From Bog-532 sp963830385 (GTDB lineage: Bacteria > Actinomycetota > Actinomycetes > Streptosporangiales > Streptosporangiaceae), in assembly GCA_963830385.1 (NCBI GenBank), contig CAWHMD010000003.1, positions 1-64,000 on the forward strand: DNA of 64,000 nt, in the 5' to 3' direction. Each line of letters starts with the position of its first letter. Positions within the stretch are counted from its first letter, which is position 1. Shown piece after piece: positions 30,630-38,162 of this stretch. The notes under the pieces are model-generated. The model searched no databases, was not told the DNA's origin, and saw only the letters and a list, made by a program, of their open reading frames with translations. Position numbers and translations under genes: made by a program.

Positions 30630-31796
30630 CTAGTACGACGCGGGCAGCCCGAGACTGTGCTGGGCCACGAAGTTCAGCACCATCTCCCGGCTGGTCGGCG
30701 CGGTGCGCAGCATCCGGGCCAGGAACCACAGGTCGGCCAGCCCGTACTCGCGGGACAGGCCGTTCCCGCCGTGCACCTGGATGGCCTGGTCCAGCGTCTT
30801 CAGCGACGCCTCGGCGGCCGCGAACTTGGCCATGTTGACCGCCTCGGCCGACTGGGTACCCGCGCCCAGCGTGTCGGCCAGCTCGGCCGCCCGGGCGGTC
30901 AGCAGCCGGGCCTGGGTGACCGCGATGTAGCACTCGGCCAGCGGGTGGGCCACGCCCTGGTGCGCGCCGATCGGCGTCTTCCACACCGCGCGCTCCTTCG
31001 CGTAGCGGGTGGCCCGCTCGAGCGCGTAGCGGGAGATGCCGTTGCTGATCGCGGCGGCGGTGACCCGCTCCGGGTTGAGCCCGGCGAACACCGCCCGGAA
31101 GCCCTGGCCGGCCTCGCCCACGAGCGCGCCGGCCGGCACCCGGACCTGGTCGAAGAACACGGTGAACTGCTTTTCCGGCTGGATCAGCTCGGCCTCGATG
31201 GGGTGCATGCTCAGCCCGTCCGCCCCGGCTGGCACCACGAACATCGACATCGGCGTGTCCCGGCCATCCGGGGCGGCGTCGCCGTCCCTGGTGACCAGCA
31301 GGATCGCGTCGGCCTGGTCGGCCCCGCTGATCCAGTACTTGGTCCCGCTGATCAGGTAACCGTCGCCGTCCCGGCGGGCGGTCGTGCTCAGCGCGTGCGT
31401 GTTCGACCCGGCGTCCGGCTCGGTGATCGCGAACGACATCGTCCGGGTGCCGTTGGCCAGCCCCGGCAGCCAGGCCCGCTTGAGTTCCGGCGATCCGTGC
31501 GCGGCGATGATCGACCCGCAGATGGCCGGCGCGATGACCATCATCAGCAGCGGGCAGCCGGCCGCCGAGACCTCCTCGATGACCGCGCACAGCTCGGCCA
31601 GGCCCGCGCCCCCGCCGCCGTACTTCTCGGGCAGGTGCACGCCGAGGAAGCCGGCCGCGCCCAGCTCCTCGTACAGTTCGGTGGGTTCGGAGTGCGACGT
31701 CGCGCACTCGGTGAAGTACTTGTGCCCGTACTTGCCCGCTACCTGCCGCACCGCGTCGCGCAGGTCCTTAAATTGGATCGGGAGAATGTCGGTCAT
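30630..31796 (-). CDS. Acyl-CoA dehydrogenase family protein
   Basis: 388 residues. The motifs AITEPDAGSNTHAL and YWISGADQADAILLV match the FAD/substrate region. The C-terminal part has VHGGNGLSREYGLADLW; the short ending SREMVLNFVAQHSLGLPASY lacks the canonical GTNEIQ of its neighbour, which suggests an altered or missing catalytic base region. Such pairs may form alpha2beta2 complexes with only one active site per pair. First gene of the unit; the TCTAATGGCGATTAAA box lies 21 bp upstream of its ATG. Confidence 0.9.
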   Translation of the reverse strand: MTDILPIQFKDLRDAVRQVAGKYGHKYFTECATSHSEPTELYEELGAAGFLGVHLPEKYGGGGAGLAELCAVIEEVSAAGCPLLMMVIAPAICGSIIAAHGSPELKRAWLPGLANGTRTMSFAITEPDAGSNTHALSTTARRDGDGYLISGTKYWISGADQADAILLVTRDGDAAPDGRDTPMSMFVVPAGADGLSMHPIEAELIQPEKQFTVFFDQVRVPAGALVGEAGQGFRAVFAGLNPERVTAAAISNGISRYALERATRYAKERAVWKTPIGAHQGVAHPLAECYIAVTQARLLTARAAELADTLGAGTQSAEAVNMAKFAAAEASLKTLDQAIQVHGGNGLSREYGLADLWFLARMLRTAPTSREMVLNFVAQHSLGLPASY

Positions 31797-31816
31797 CGGC
31801 TCCCCACAGGCAATCT

Positions 31817-31832
31817 TCTAATGGCGATTAAA
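31817..31832 (-). promoter_or_regulatory. Candidate operator TCTAAT-N4-ATTAAA upstream of acyl-CoA dehydrogenases
   Basis: TCTAATGGCGATTAAA differs in two positions from the box at 19492-19507 and lies in the same place relative to a minus-strand acyl-CoA gene. It sits in the 59-bp gap between the acyl-CoA dehydrogenase start (31796) and the divergent GTG at 31856, so both could be affected. Confidence 0.6.
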
Positions 31833-31855
31833 AGATAACACGCGGGAGGTGGCCA

Positions 31856-32491
31856 GTGCCGGAACGGAACCGGGTGACCCCGCTGGGGGAAATCGTGGCC
31901 ATCCCGCTGCGCGGCGCGTGGACGGGCAACCGGGGCATCCTGCACGAGGGCCACCAGATCGTCCGCTCGCACGCCAGCGACCTGTGGATCACCTGCGCGC
32001 TGGAGTTCCGCGGCCGCTACCGGGAGCAGTGGCTGCCACACCGGTACACCCACCTGTACTTCCACGACGAGGCGGTCTCGTTCGCGGCCGGGCACCGCCC
32101 CTGCGCGGAATGCCGCCGGGATGATTACCGCGCCTACCAGCGGGCCTGGATAGCAGGGAAAAACGGAAAGGGTCTCACCGCCCCGGGTGCCAACGAGATG
32201 AACGCCGTCCTGCACGGCGAGCGGATCGTCCCCGGTACCCACCGGCGCCGGCTGCACGAGCTGAGCTGGCCGGGCCTCCCCGACGGCACGTTTGTGCTGC
32301 TCGACGGGCCCGCAGGCGGCCAGCCGGGGCTGGTCCTCGGCGATACCGTCGTGCCCTGGGCCTCCGAGGGCTACGGCGCCCCGGTCCCGCGGCCGCGCAC
32401 GGGCACCGCCACCGTCATCACCCCGCCGTCGGCCGTGGCGGTGCTGCGGGCCGGCTACCCGGTGCAGATCGACGACGCCGCTAGGCGCTGA
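31856..32491 (+). CDS. Uncharacterised protein with Ada-like CxxC motif
   Basis: 211 residues, GTG start with GGGAGGT upstream. I do not recognise a named family. The stretch FAAGHRPCAECRRDDY (about residues 76-91) resembles the GxRPCxRC zinc motif of the Ada N-terminal domain, but only one CxxC pair is present. Trp-, His- and Tyr-rich segments (SDLWITCALEFRGRYREQWLPHRYTHLYF) precede it. No signal peptide or membrane helix. It ends 11 nt inside the convergent regulator gene. Confidence 0.75.
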   Translation: MPERNRVTPLGEIVAIPLRGAWTGNRGILHEGHQIVRSHASDLWITCALEFRGRYREQWLPHRYTHLYFHDEAVSFAAGHRPCAECRRDDYRAYQRAWIAGKNGKGLTAPGANEMNAVLHGERIVPGTHRRRLHELSWPGLPDGTFVLLDGPAGGQPGLVLGDTVVPWASEGYGAPVPRPRTGTATVITPPSAVAVLRAGYPVQIDDAARR

Positions 32492-33248
32492 TCCCGAACG
32501 TCTGGTCCAGCCCGGCCCGGCCCGCGTCGGTGACCTTGATGGCCCGGCTCCCCGCCGTCCGCCGGATCCAGCTCAGCTCGGTCAGCCGGTCCAGCAGGCC
32601 GCGGCCGAGCGCGCCGGACAGGTGATGGTGCTGCTCGCTCCAGTCCACGCAGTAGCGGATCAGCCGCCGCCGGGGCGGGATCCGGACGCCGAACCCGTCC
32701 AGGAACTCCTGCCCGGCCGTGGTCAGCGTGTAGTCCACCTCGTGCCCGTAGCCGGCCCGGTGGTCGCCGGGGGTGCGCTCGGGGTCGTAGGTGCCGTCCC
32801 CGCCGGTCAGGTACCCGCGTTCGAGCATGGTCGCCATCAGCCTCACCCCGAGCCGCCCGGCGATGTGGTCATAGCAGGTCCGGGCCTCGCGAAGCGCCCG
32901 CGCGCGGGTGTCCTGGCGCAGCGACCGGACCGGGCTGGCCGGGGCCAGTTGCTGCAGCGCCTCGATCAGCCGGCCCACGTCGGGCCCGGCCAGCCGGTAA
33001 TAGCGGTGCCGCCCGTGCGTCTCCACCGTGAGCAGCCCGGCCCCGGTCAGCTTGCGCAGGTGGCTGCTGGCGGTGGCCGGGCTGACCCCGGCCTCGTCCG
33101 CCAGCCGGCTGGCGGGCAGCGCCCGGCCGTCGCCGAGCGCGAGCAGGATCCGGCAGCGCCCGCGGTCGGCCACCAGCGCCCCGACCGCGGCGATGTCGCT
33201 GTCCCCGGCCAGTCGCGCCGGCATCGGTGATTCAGCTGTCTGGCTCAC
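32481..33248 (-). CDS. ArsR family winged-helix regulator
   Basis: 255 residues. A winged helix-turn-helix is recognised at about residues 30-85 (DRGRCRILLALGDGRALPASRLADEAGVSPATASSHLRKL, then the wing ETHGRHRYYRLAG). The C-terminal 150 residues contain a conserved CYDHIAGRLG and a His-rich SEQHHHLSGALG region, seen in larger ArsR proteins of actinobacteria. Start could be at 33248 or at the Met at position 9. Target genes cannot be read; the Ada-like gene is convergent. Confidence 0.85.
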   Translation of the reverse strand: MSQTAESPMPARLAGDSDIAAVGALVADRGRCRILLALGDGRALPASRLADEAGVSPATASSHLRKLTGAGLLTVETHGRHRYYRLAGPDVGRLIEALQQLAPASPVRSLRQDTRARALREARTCYDHIAGRLGVRLMATMLERGYLTGGDGTYDPERTPGDHRAGYGHEVDYTLTTAGQEFLDGFGVRIPPRRRLIRYCVDWSEQHHHLSGALGRGLLDRLTELSWIRRTAGSRAIKVTDAGRAGLDQTFGISA

Positions 33249-33312
33249 AACCCCGAGTCTAAGAGCCGGACACTTCGACGCCGGTCGAAGCGTTCCGGGT
33301 TCGGCTTCGGGG

Positions 33313-33969
33313 CTAGTTGGCGGCCGGGGTGCCCTGGTGCACCGGTGGCACCTGGGCCCCGCAAGTCGGGCTGGGCTGGGCCAGGGTGGGGGCCGGGCCC
33401 AGCAGCGGCAGCGGCGGCAGGCGGGGCTGCTTGCCGGAGGCGGTCATCAGCCACCGGCCGGTGCCCGGGTCGATGAACTCGACCACGTAGCCGAGCCGCC
33501 CGCAGGCCGGGTTGCCGGACACGTAGGAACCGCCGAACGGGTTCACCGACACCAGCCAGACCTGCTCGGCCTGGCTCATGTCCGCGCCGAACCCGAACCC
33601 CTTCACCCGGGCCAGCGTCAGGCCGAGGAGCTGTGACCCGCGCGGCTCCTGCGTCAGCGCGGTCCGCACCGCCATCGTCTCGCTCTGGGCGGCGTTCGGG
33701 AGCGCCGACGCCGGGGAGGTCACCGCGGTGATGCTCGCCCGCCGCCCGCTGGCCACGGCGTGCAGGGTGGCGGCCGGGATCGGGGCCAGCACCGCGGCCG
33801 ACGGCGTACCCGAAGGCGCCGGCGACCCGGCCGCCGCCGGCGAGGCCGGCGAACTGGGCGAGACCGACGGGGAACCGGCGGCCGGATGGACGGCCGTCGA
33901 CCCGCACGCCGTCACCGCCAGCACCCCGGCGGCCGCCGCGGCAACTCCTGCGAACGCGCCAACCCTCAC
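33313..33969 (-). CDS. Secreted lipoprotein of unknown function
   Basis: 218 residues, GTG start. The signal peptide ends in a lipobox (LAVTAC, Cys22), followed by a Pro/Ser/Ala-rich linker (about 25-62) that would tether the mature domain outside the membrane. The folded part (about 65-200) has two or three Cys (PACGRLG, SPTCGAQ) and a GTGRWLMTASG strand pair; family not recognised. A candidate ECF-sigma promoter lies upstream (33998-34026). Confidence 0.8.
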   Translation of the reverse strand: MRVGAFAGVAAAAAGVLAVTACGSTAVHPAAGSPSVSPSSPASPAAAGSPAPSGTPSAAVLAPIPAATLHAVASGRRASITAVTSPASALPNAAQSETMAVRTALTQEPRGSQLLGLTLARVKGFGFGADMSQAEQVWLVSVNPFGGSYVSGNPACGRLGYVVEFIDPGTGRWLMTASGKQPRLPPLPLLGPAPTLAQPSPTCGAQVPPVHQGTPAAN

Positions 33970-33997
33970 GTCGGCCCCTTCTGGGCGTTATTTCCGG

Positions 33998-34026
33998 TTA
34001 GACGGAGCAGGCTACGCCCGGGTTCC
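33998..34026 (-). promoter_or_regulatory. Candidate ECF-sigma promoter for the lipoprotein gene
   Basis: On the minus strand GGAACC (34026-34021) and CGTCTAA (34004-33998) are placed so that GGAAC and CGTC are 17 bp apart, the form of SigE-type actinobacterial promoters used in envelope stress. The start would be about 20-30 bp before the lipoprotein GTG at 33969. The -35 lies in the loop/stem of a hairpin that may also end the upstream gene. Confidence 0.5.
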
Positions 34027-34032
34027 CCGGGC
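34016..34032 (-). terminator. GC-rich hairpin downstream of the 127-aa gene
   Basis: GCCCGGG (34016-34022) and CCCGGGC (34026-34032) form a perfect 7-bp stem with a 3-nt loop, 16 bp past the stop of the minus-strand gene at 34048. No T-run follows, which is common for terminators in high-GC actinobacteria. Confidence 0.5.
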
Positions 34033-34047
34033 AGCGCGCGTATCGCG

Positions 34048-34431
34048 CTAATCCAGCGGCTGGATCACTTCCCGCGCGATGCCGTGCAGCTCGATGCTGC
34101 GCCACGAGGGCCGCTGCGGGGGCACCGTGCCGACGCCGCTGAAGTCCTCATACACCCCGGCCGTCCGGAACATCGCGGCCTGGCCCTGGCTGAGGTCGAT
34201 CATCGGCAGGTAGAACCCGAACCGCTCGCCCTCGCTGCCGATGCCCCCGGTTTTCAGCGGCACCGAGACCAGCGAGCCGAGCGCCGTGTCGTCCACCTGC
34301 ACCTGGGCGGCGGTGAAGCTGCGCTGGCCGGCTGCGTCCCGGTAGGTGAATACCGGCAGCCCCGGGGTGATGCCGATGTTGTACTCGATCTCGATGTCGC
34401 GGTGCTTGAGCGCGAACTGGTTCGCCGACAC
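34048..34431 (-). CDS. Hypothetical protein (127 aa)
   Basis: 127 residues with GGAGGACC directly before the ATG at 34431. The composition (ALKHRDIEIEYNIGITPGLPVFTYRD, VQVDDTALGSLVSVPL, RFGFYLPMIDLSQGQAAMF) suggests an all-beta fold, possibly an eight- or ten-strand barrel; no signal peptide or membrane helix. I do not recognise the family. It follows the CHAT gene on the same strand, 105 bp downstream, with an AT-rich hairpin between, so co-transcription is uncertain. Confidence 0.75.
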   Translation of the reverse strand: MSANQFALKHRDIEIEYNIGITPGLPVFTYRDAAGQRSFTAAQVQVDDTALGSLVSVPLKTGGIGSEGERFGFYLPMIDLSQGQAAMFRTAGVYEDFSGVGTVPPQRPSWRSIELHGIAREVIQPLD

Positions 34432-34509
34432 ATGGTCCTCCGTCGGTCGTGGACGCCGGGCGCCCCCGTGTTGTCTGCCTGACGGAGCAGGAAACGGTGC
34501 CGCTGATAC

Positions 34510-34536
34510 GGCTTTTTATCTATTTTGAAAAAGGCC
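34510..34536 (-). terminator. AT-rich hairpin directly after the CHAT gene
   Basis: GGCTTTTT (34510-34517) and AAAAAGGCC (34528-34536) can pair around a 10-nt AT-rich loop, with one bulged G, immediately after the CHAT stop at 34537. In this GC-rich window such an AT-rich stretch is unusual. The T-run lies in the stem, not after it, so terminator strength is uncertain. Confidence 0.4.
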
Positions 34537-37200
34537 TTACGCGGCTGGGGCCCGGCCGATGGTCACGAACCCGGCCGCCGCCGCCATGGCTTCCGGCTCG
34601 CGGTGTCCCAGCTCGGCCTGGGCCGCGGCCAGCGCGGGGACCGTCGCCGTGCCCGCCGCCAGGCGGCGGTGGAAGGCGACCATCAGCGGCACCGTCTCGG
34701 CGTCCGGCACCGGCACCACCGAGGCCACCACCTGGCTGGTCCCCAGGGCCAGGAACGTGGCCGACAAGCCGATCAGCTCGTCGCCGGCCCGGACCGCCGA
34801 CCGGCCCACGTCGCAGGCGGCCAGCACCACGACCTGGGGCGGCCGCCGCAGGCGTTCCACGTCGTAGACCGTCAGCGGCCCGTCGGCCAGCGTCACCGAC
34901 GTGAACAGGGGGTTGCTGGGGTGCACCCGGCCGTGCGCGGCCAGGTGGGCGACGCCGGTGCCGTCCAGGGCCGACGTCACCGCCTCGACGGTCGCGGCCG
35001 GGCCGGCCAGCGGCGTGACCCGGTGCAGGGCAGCCACCGCGGCGACCTCGCGTTCGGCCCCGGGCAGGCCCGGCCCGGCCACCACCAGCACCGTCCCGGC
35101 CGGATCGGTGCCGGCCGTGCCCGCCAGCCACAGCGCGGCCGACGGGGTGACCGTCACGGGACGGCCGGCGCACGAGGGCAGGATCGACCACGGCATCGAC
35201 TGCAGCGCCCCGGTCGGCACCACCACCAGCGGCCGGCCTTCGGCCGCGGCCGCCACCGGGCCGAGCAGCAGCCGGTCCAGCCGCCCGGCCGCGTTGGCCA
35301 GCAGCGCCCGGGCCGCGATCTTGCTGGACGGCCCGGGCTGGCGGCGGGCCAGCCGGTGCAGCGCGAACCGCACCCGGTCGACCAGCTCTGACACCTGCCC
35401 GGCGGCGCCGAGCGGGTGCCGGGTGATCCGGCCGTCGGCCACCATCAGCAGGTGCAGCGTCCCGTCCAGCTGAACGAACTCCAGCAGCGCGGCCCGCCCC
35501 AGCGCCGCGCTCAGCGCCCGGACCAGGCTCGGCCGCGGCACCCGGGGCGGACCCGGCGCGGCCTCGGCCGGCAGCCGCCGGTGGTAGTCGCGGATCCAGC
35601 GCTCCAGCGCCAGCTGCCGCCGGGCCAGCACCGCCGTGCTGTCGCCGGCCCCCCGCGCGCGGAAGATGTCGGTCACCGTGGCCCGCAGCTCGGACAGGGC
35701 GGCCGCCAGCGCCGGGTCCGCGGGCGGGCGGACCGGCCGCCGCATCAGGTGGCTGGCACGGCCCTGCTCGGCCCACTCCAGCACGGCCGACGGCGGGCCG
35801 CCGGCGAACGCCATCCGCAGCCCGAACGTGGCCACGTCGGCCCGGTGCCCGGACGCGTGCGCCCGCAGGTCGGTGGCGCCCAGCCCGGTCCAGTGCTCGT
35901 CGAGCACCCGCAGCGCGGTGCGGGCCGCGCTGGTCGCCCCGCGCCGGTCACCGGTCACCGACCGGCGCTGCGCCTCGGCGTACCAGGCCTGGGCCCGTTG
36001 CAGGGCGGGCCCGCCCCGCCGGTGCCGGGCCGCCGCCGTGAACTGGGCCTCCGCCCGGCTGGCCCACCCCCGCGACCACGCCAGCTGGCCGGCCAGCAGC
36101 CGGGCCTGCAGGGCCAGCCGCGTCCAGCCGGCCGCCGACAGCTCGTCCGCGGCCCGCTCCACCGACCTGATGCTGGGACCGGGCCCAGCCCCCGGGGCCG
36201 CCGCGACCTGGGCCCGCAGCACGGTGAAGCGGGCCAGCGCCGCCCAGCGCAGCCGGCCTTGCTGGCCGAACTCGCGGGCCGCCGCCTGGGCCTGCGGCAG
36301 GGCCGGGCCGGGCTGGCCGTCCAGTAGGTTGGCCTGGGCCAGCAGCAGCCGGGCCTCGGGCAGCGTGAGGTGGCGGCGCTGCTCTTCGAGCTCGCGGACC
36401 GCCGCCTCGGCCGCCTGCCGGGCCTCGGCCAGCAGCCGCACCGACAGCAGCAGCTCGGCCCGGTCAGCCAGCAGCTCCGCGACCGGGACGCCGTGCTCGC
36501 GCAGCCGCTGCTCGGCCAGCTCGAAATGGTGCAGAGCGGTCGGCACGTCGCCGCGCAGCCCGCTGACCCAGCCCAGGTTCTGGTGCGCGTACCCGAACGG
36601 CAGGTGCAGGTCGTGCTGGACGCACAGCTGCTCGGCCTCGCGCAGATCGTTCTCGGCGGCGGCGAACTCCTGCCGGTAGCCGTAGATGACGGCCCGGTTG
36701 GACAGCAGCTTCTCCACCCACTGGTGGTCACCGTACCGGCGCATGGCCGCTAGCGCGGTCTGGTAGTCGGGCAGCGCCTCGTCGATCCGGCCGAGCAGTG
36801 AGAGGATCGCGCCCCGTTCGGCCTGCGCCCGGGCCCGGGCCGGGCCGGTCAGGCCGGTCAGCGCGGACTCGATCTGGCGGAGCGCCTCCCGGCCCTGCCC
36901 CCGGCGGGTTAATGCATTGGCCAGTGCGGCGCGGGCGTCGGCGGCCACCTCGGCGGAGCCGGACCGCTGCCCGAGCCGCACCGCCGCCCGCAGGTGCCGC
37001 AGGGCCGCGTCCGGGTCTTCACGGCGCAGGGCGGCCACCCCCAGCGCCCGCTCGGCCACCGCCCAGGAAGCGAAGTCGCGGTCCTGCCGGGCCTGATCGA
37101 TGACACGGCCGGCTACGGCCACCGCCTCGGCCGGCTTCGAGTCGGCCAGGCGGCGGGCTTCGCTGGCTTGCTGCGCCAGCACCCCCGCCAGGACTCCCAC
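34537..37200 (-). CDS. TPR-CHAT caspase-like protease
   Basis: 887 residues, GTG start at 37200. Residues about 1-480 are a helical solenoid of TPR-like repeats (for example AVAERALGVAALRREDPDAALRHLRAA; AHQNLGWVSGLRGDVPTALHHFELAEQRL). The C-terminal third is a CHAT domain with catalytic His756 in HLAAHGRV and Cys796 in VVLAACDVG, both intact. CHAT enzymes are caspase/gingipain-like Cys proteases used in conflict, cell-death and CRISPR-linked (Craspase) systems. The gene is divergent from a repeat peptide, a sigma factor and its companion; the peptide could be substrate or sensor partner. No membrane segment. Confidence 0.92.
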   Translation of the reverse strand: MGVLAGVLAQQASEARRLADSKPAEAVAVAGRVIDQARQDRDFASWAVAERALGVAALRREDPDAALRHLRAAVRLGQRSGSAEVAADARAALANALTRRGQGREALRQIESALTGLTGPARARAQAERGAILSLLGRIDEALPDYQTALAAMRRYGDHQWVEKLLSNRAVIYGYRQEFAAAENDLREAEQLCVQHDLHLPFGYAHQNLGWVSGLRGDVPTALHHFELAEQRLREHGVPVAELLADRAELLLSVRLLAEARQAAEAAVRELEEQRRHLTLPEARLLLAQANLLDGQPGPALPQAQAAAREFGQQGRLRWAALARFTVLRAQVAAAPGAGPGPSIRSVERAADELSAAGWTRLALQARLLAGQLAWSRGWASRAEAQFTAAARHRRGGPALQRAQAWYAEAQRRSVTGDRRGATSAARTALRVLDEHWTGLGATDLRAHASGHRADVATFGLRMAFAGGPPSAVLEWAEQGRASHLMRRPVRPPADPALAAALSELRATVTDIFRARGAGDSTAVLARRQLALERWIRDYHRRLPAEAAPGPPRVPRPSLVRALSAALGRAALLEFVQLDGTLHLLMVADGRITRHPLGAAGQVSELVDRVRFALHRLARRQPGPSSKIAARALLANAAGRLDRLLLGPVAAAAEGRPLVVVPTGALQSMPWSILPSCAGRPVTVTPSAALWLAGTAGTDPAGTVLVVAGPGLPGAEREVAAVAALHRVTPLAGPAATVEAVTSALDGTGVAHLAAHGRVHPSNPLFTSVTLADGPLTVYDVERLRRPPQVVVLAACDVGRSAVRAGDELIGLSATFLALGTSQVVASVVPVPDAETVPLMVAFHRRLAAGTATVPALAAAQAELGHREPEAMAAAAGFVTIGRAPAA

Positions 37201-37257
37201 AGGCGAATCTCAACACGGGCAGGCGGGGGGCGGCAATTCGTATTTTTACGTACCCGG

Positions 37258-37319
37258 GTGTATCACCGCGCGGGTCAGCCCCTCCGTATCAGCAAAAGGA
37301 CCTGACCAGCGCGGGAGGA
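37258..37319 (+). promoter_or_regulatory. Structured leader of the repeat-peptide gene, shared with 7191-7250
   Basis: GTGTATCA (37258-37265), 13 nt, CCCCTCCG, 2 nt, TCAGCAAAAGG: same blocks and spacing as the patatin leader. CCGCGCGGGTCAG (37266-37278) pairs with CTGACCAGCGCGG (37302-37314) in 12 of 13 positions; the stem reaches into GGAGG (37314-37318). The loop presents CCCCTCC, complementary to that same GGAGG, so a second, mutually exclusive fold is possible. GTATCA also recurs within the element with a 26-bp period. Confidence 0.65.
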
Positions 37320-37322
37320 AGC

Positions 37323-37466
37323 ATGAACACCCAGCATGGCAAGACGGCCCACCCGGACCCGCACACCGACGCGACCCCGGATCCGCACACCGACGCCCAC
37401 CCGGACCCGCACACCGACGCCAGGCCGGATCCGCACACCGACATCCGCCCGGACCAGGCCTCTTGA
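37323..37466 (+). CDS. 47-residue PDPHTDA-repeat peptide
   Basis: ATG at 37323 with GGGAGGAA 4-9 nt upstream, TGA at 37464-37466. After a short head (MNTQHGKTAH) the peptide is four tandem 8-residue units, PDPHTDAT, PDPHTDAH, PDPHTDAR, PDPHTDIR, then PDQAS. The 24-bp DNA unit is conserved but not identical, with silent changes (GAC/GAT), so selection acts on the peptide. His and Asp at fixed spacing could bind metal; Pro-rich acidic repeats could be disordered. No signal peptide, no Cys. It sits between the CHAT protease and the sigma factor. No family is recognised; candidate protease substrate, sensor or modified peptide. Confidence 0.75.
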   Translation: MNTQHGKTAHPDPHTDATPDPHTDAHPDPHTDARPDPHTDIRPDQAS

Positions 37467-37557
37467 TCAACTAGGCCAGGGACTCGATGATGGGCCCAAC
37501 GGCAGGTACCACGTGATGCGGGTCGCTCCTGGGCCCGCGAGCCGGCGAAGGACATCC

Positions 37558-38139
37558 ATGCGCGACGATCCGGCGGTCATCGCCCTGGTCATTTCGGCCC
37601 GGGACGGTGATCAGCGCGCCTGGGACGAGATCGTGGACCGGTACGCGCCGCTGGTCTGGGCCATCTGCCGCCGCTACCAGCTGAGCCGCTCCGACACCGA
37701 TGACGTGGCCCAGACACTATGGCTGCTGCTGGTGGAGCAGCTCGGCAAGCTGCGGCAGCCCGCGGCGCTGCCCGGCTGGATCGCCACCACCACCGCCCGG
37801 GAGTGCCTGCGGGTGATCCGGGCGGCCAGCCGGTACGATCACGCCGAGCTGACCGGCGACACCCAGCTCGACCCCGGCGATTCGCCGCTGATCGAGCAGG
37901 AGGTGCTGACCGCCGAGCTGCACGCAGCCGTCCGTGAGGCGTTCAGCCAGCTGCCGGACCAATGCCGCAAACTACTAGCCATGCTGATCAGCGACCCTCC
38001 GGTGTCGTACGCACAGATCAGCGCCGAGCTGTCGATCAGGGTCGGCAGCATAGGCCCGCAGCGAGCCCGGTGCCTGGACCGAATGCGCCGTTCTGCGTCC
38101 TTGTCGGCATTTACCGGCACTGAGCGGGCAGACCAGTGA
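37558..38139 (+). CDS. ECF-like sigma-70 family sigma factor
   Basis: 193 residues from the ATG at 37558 (GAAGGA 6 nt upstream). Region 2 is AWDEIVDRYAPLVWAICRRYQLSRSDTDDVAQTLWLLLVEQL (about 22-62) and region 4 includes LPDQCRKLLAMLISDPPVSYAQISAELSI (about 133-161). Regions 1.2 and 3 are absent, as in ECF sigmas. It begins 91 bp after the repeat-peptide gene on the same strand. Its obvious candidate target is the promoter of this locus and of other genes with the same leader. The downstream gene is the likely companion. Confidence 0.9.
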   Translation: MRDDPAVIALVISARDGDQRAWDEIVDRYAPLVWAICRRYQLSRSDTDDVAQTLWLLLVEQLGKLRQPAALPGWIATTTARECLRVIRAASRYDHAELTGDTQLDPGDSPLIEQEVLTAELHAAVREAFSQLPDQCRKLLAMLISDPPVSYAQISAELSIRVGSIGPQRARCLDRMRRSASLSAFTGTERADQ

Positions 38140-38162
38140 CACCACGAGAGGCGGGCACGAAT

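Noticed and set aside
34481..34512. A third copy of the shared leader element (CCGTATCAGC on the minus strand upstream of 34431)
   Set aside because: Only 10 bp match; the GTGTATCA and CCCCTCCG blocks at the fixed spacing are missing.
37353..37448. The 24-bp repeats of the small peptide as a CRISPR or intergenic VNTR
   Set aside because: No spacers; the repeats are in frame in an ORF with a good ribosome site and silent substitutions.
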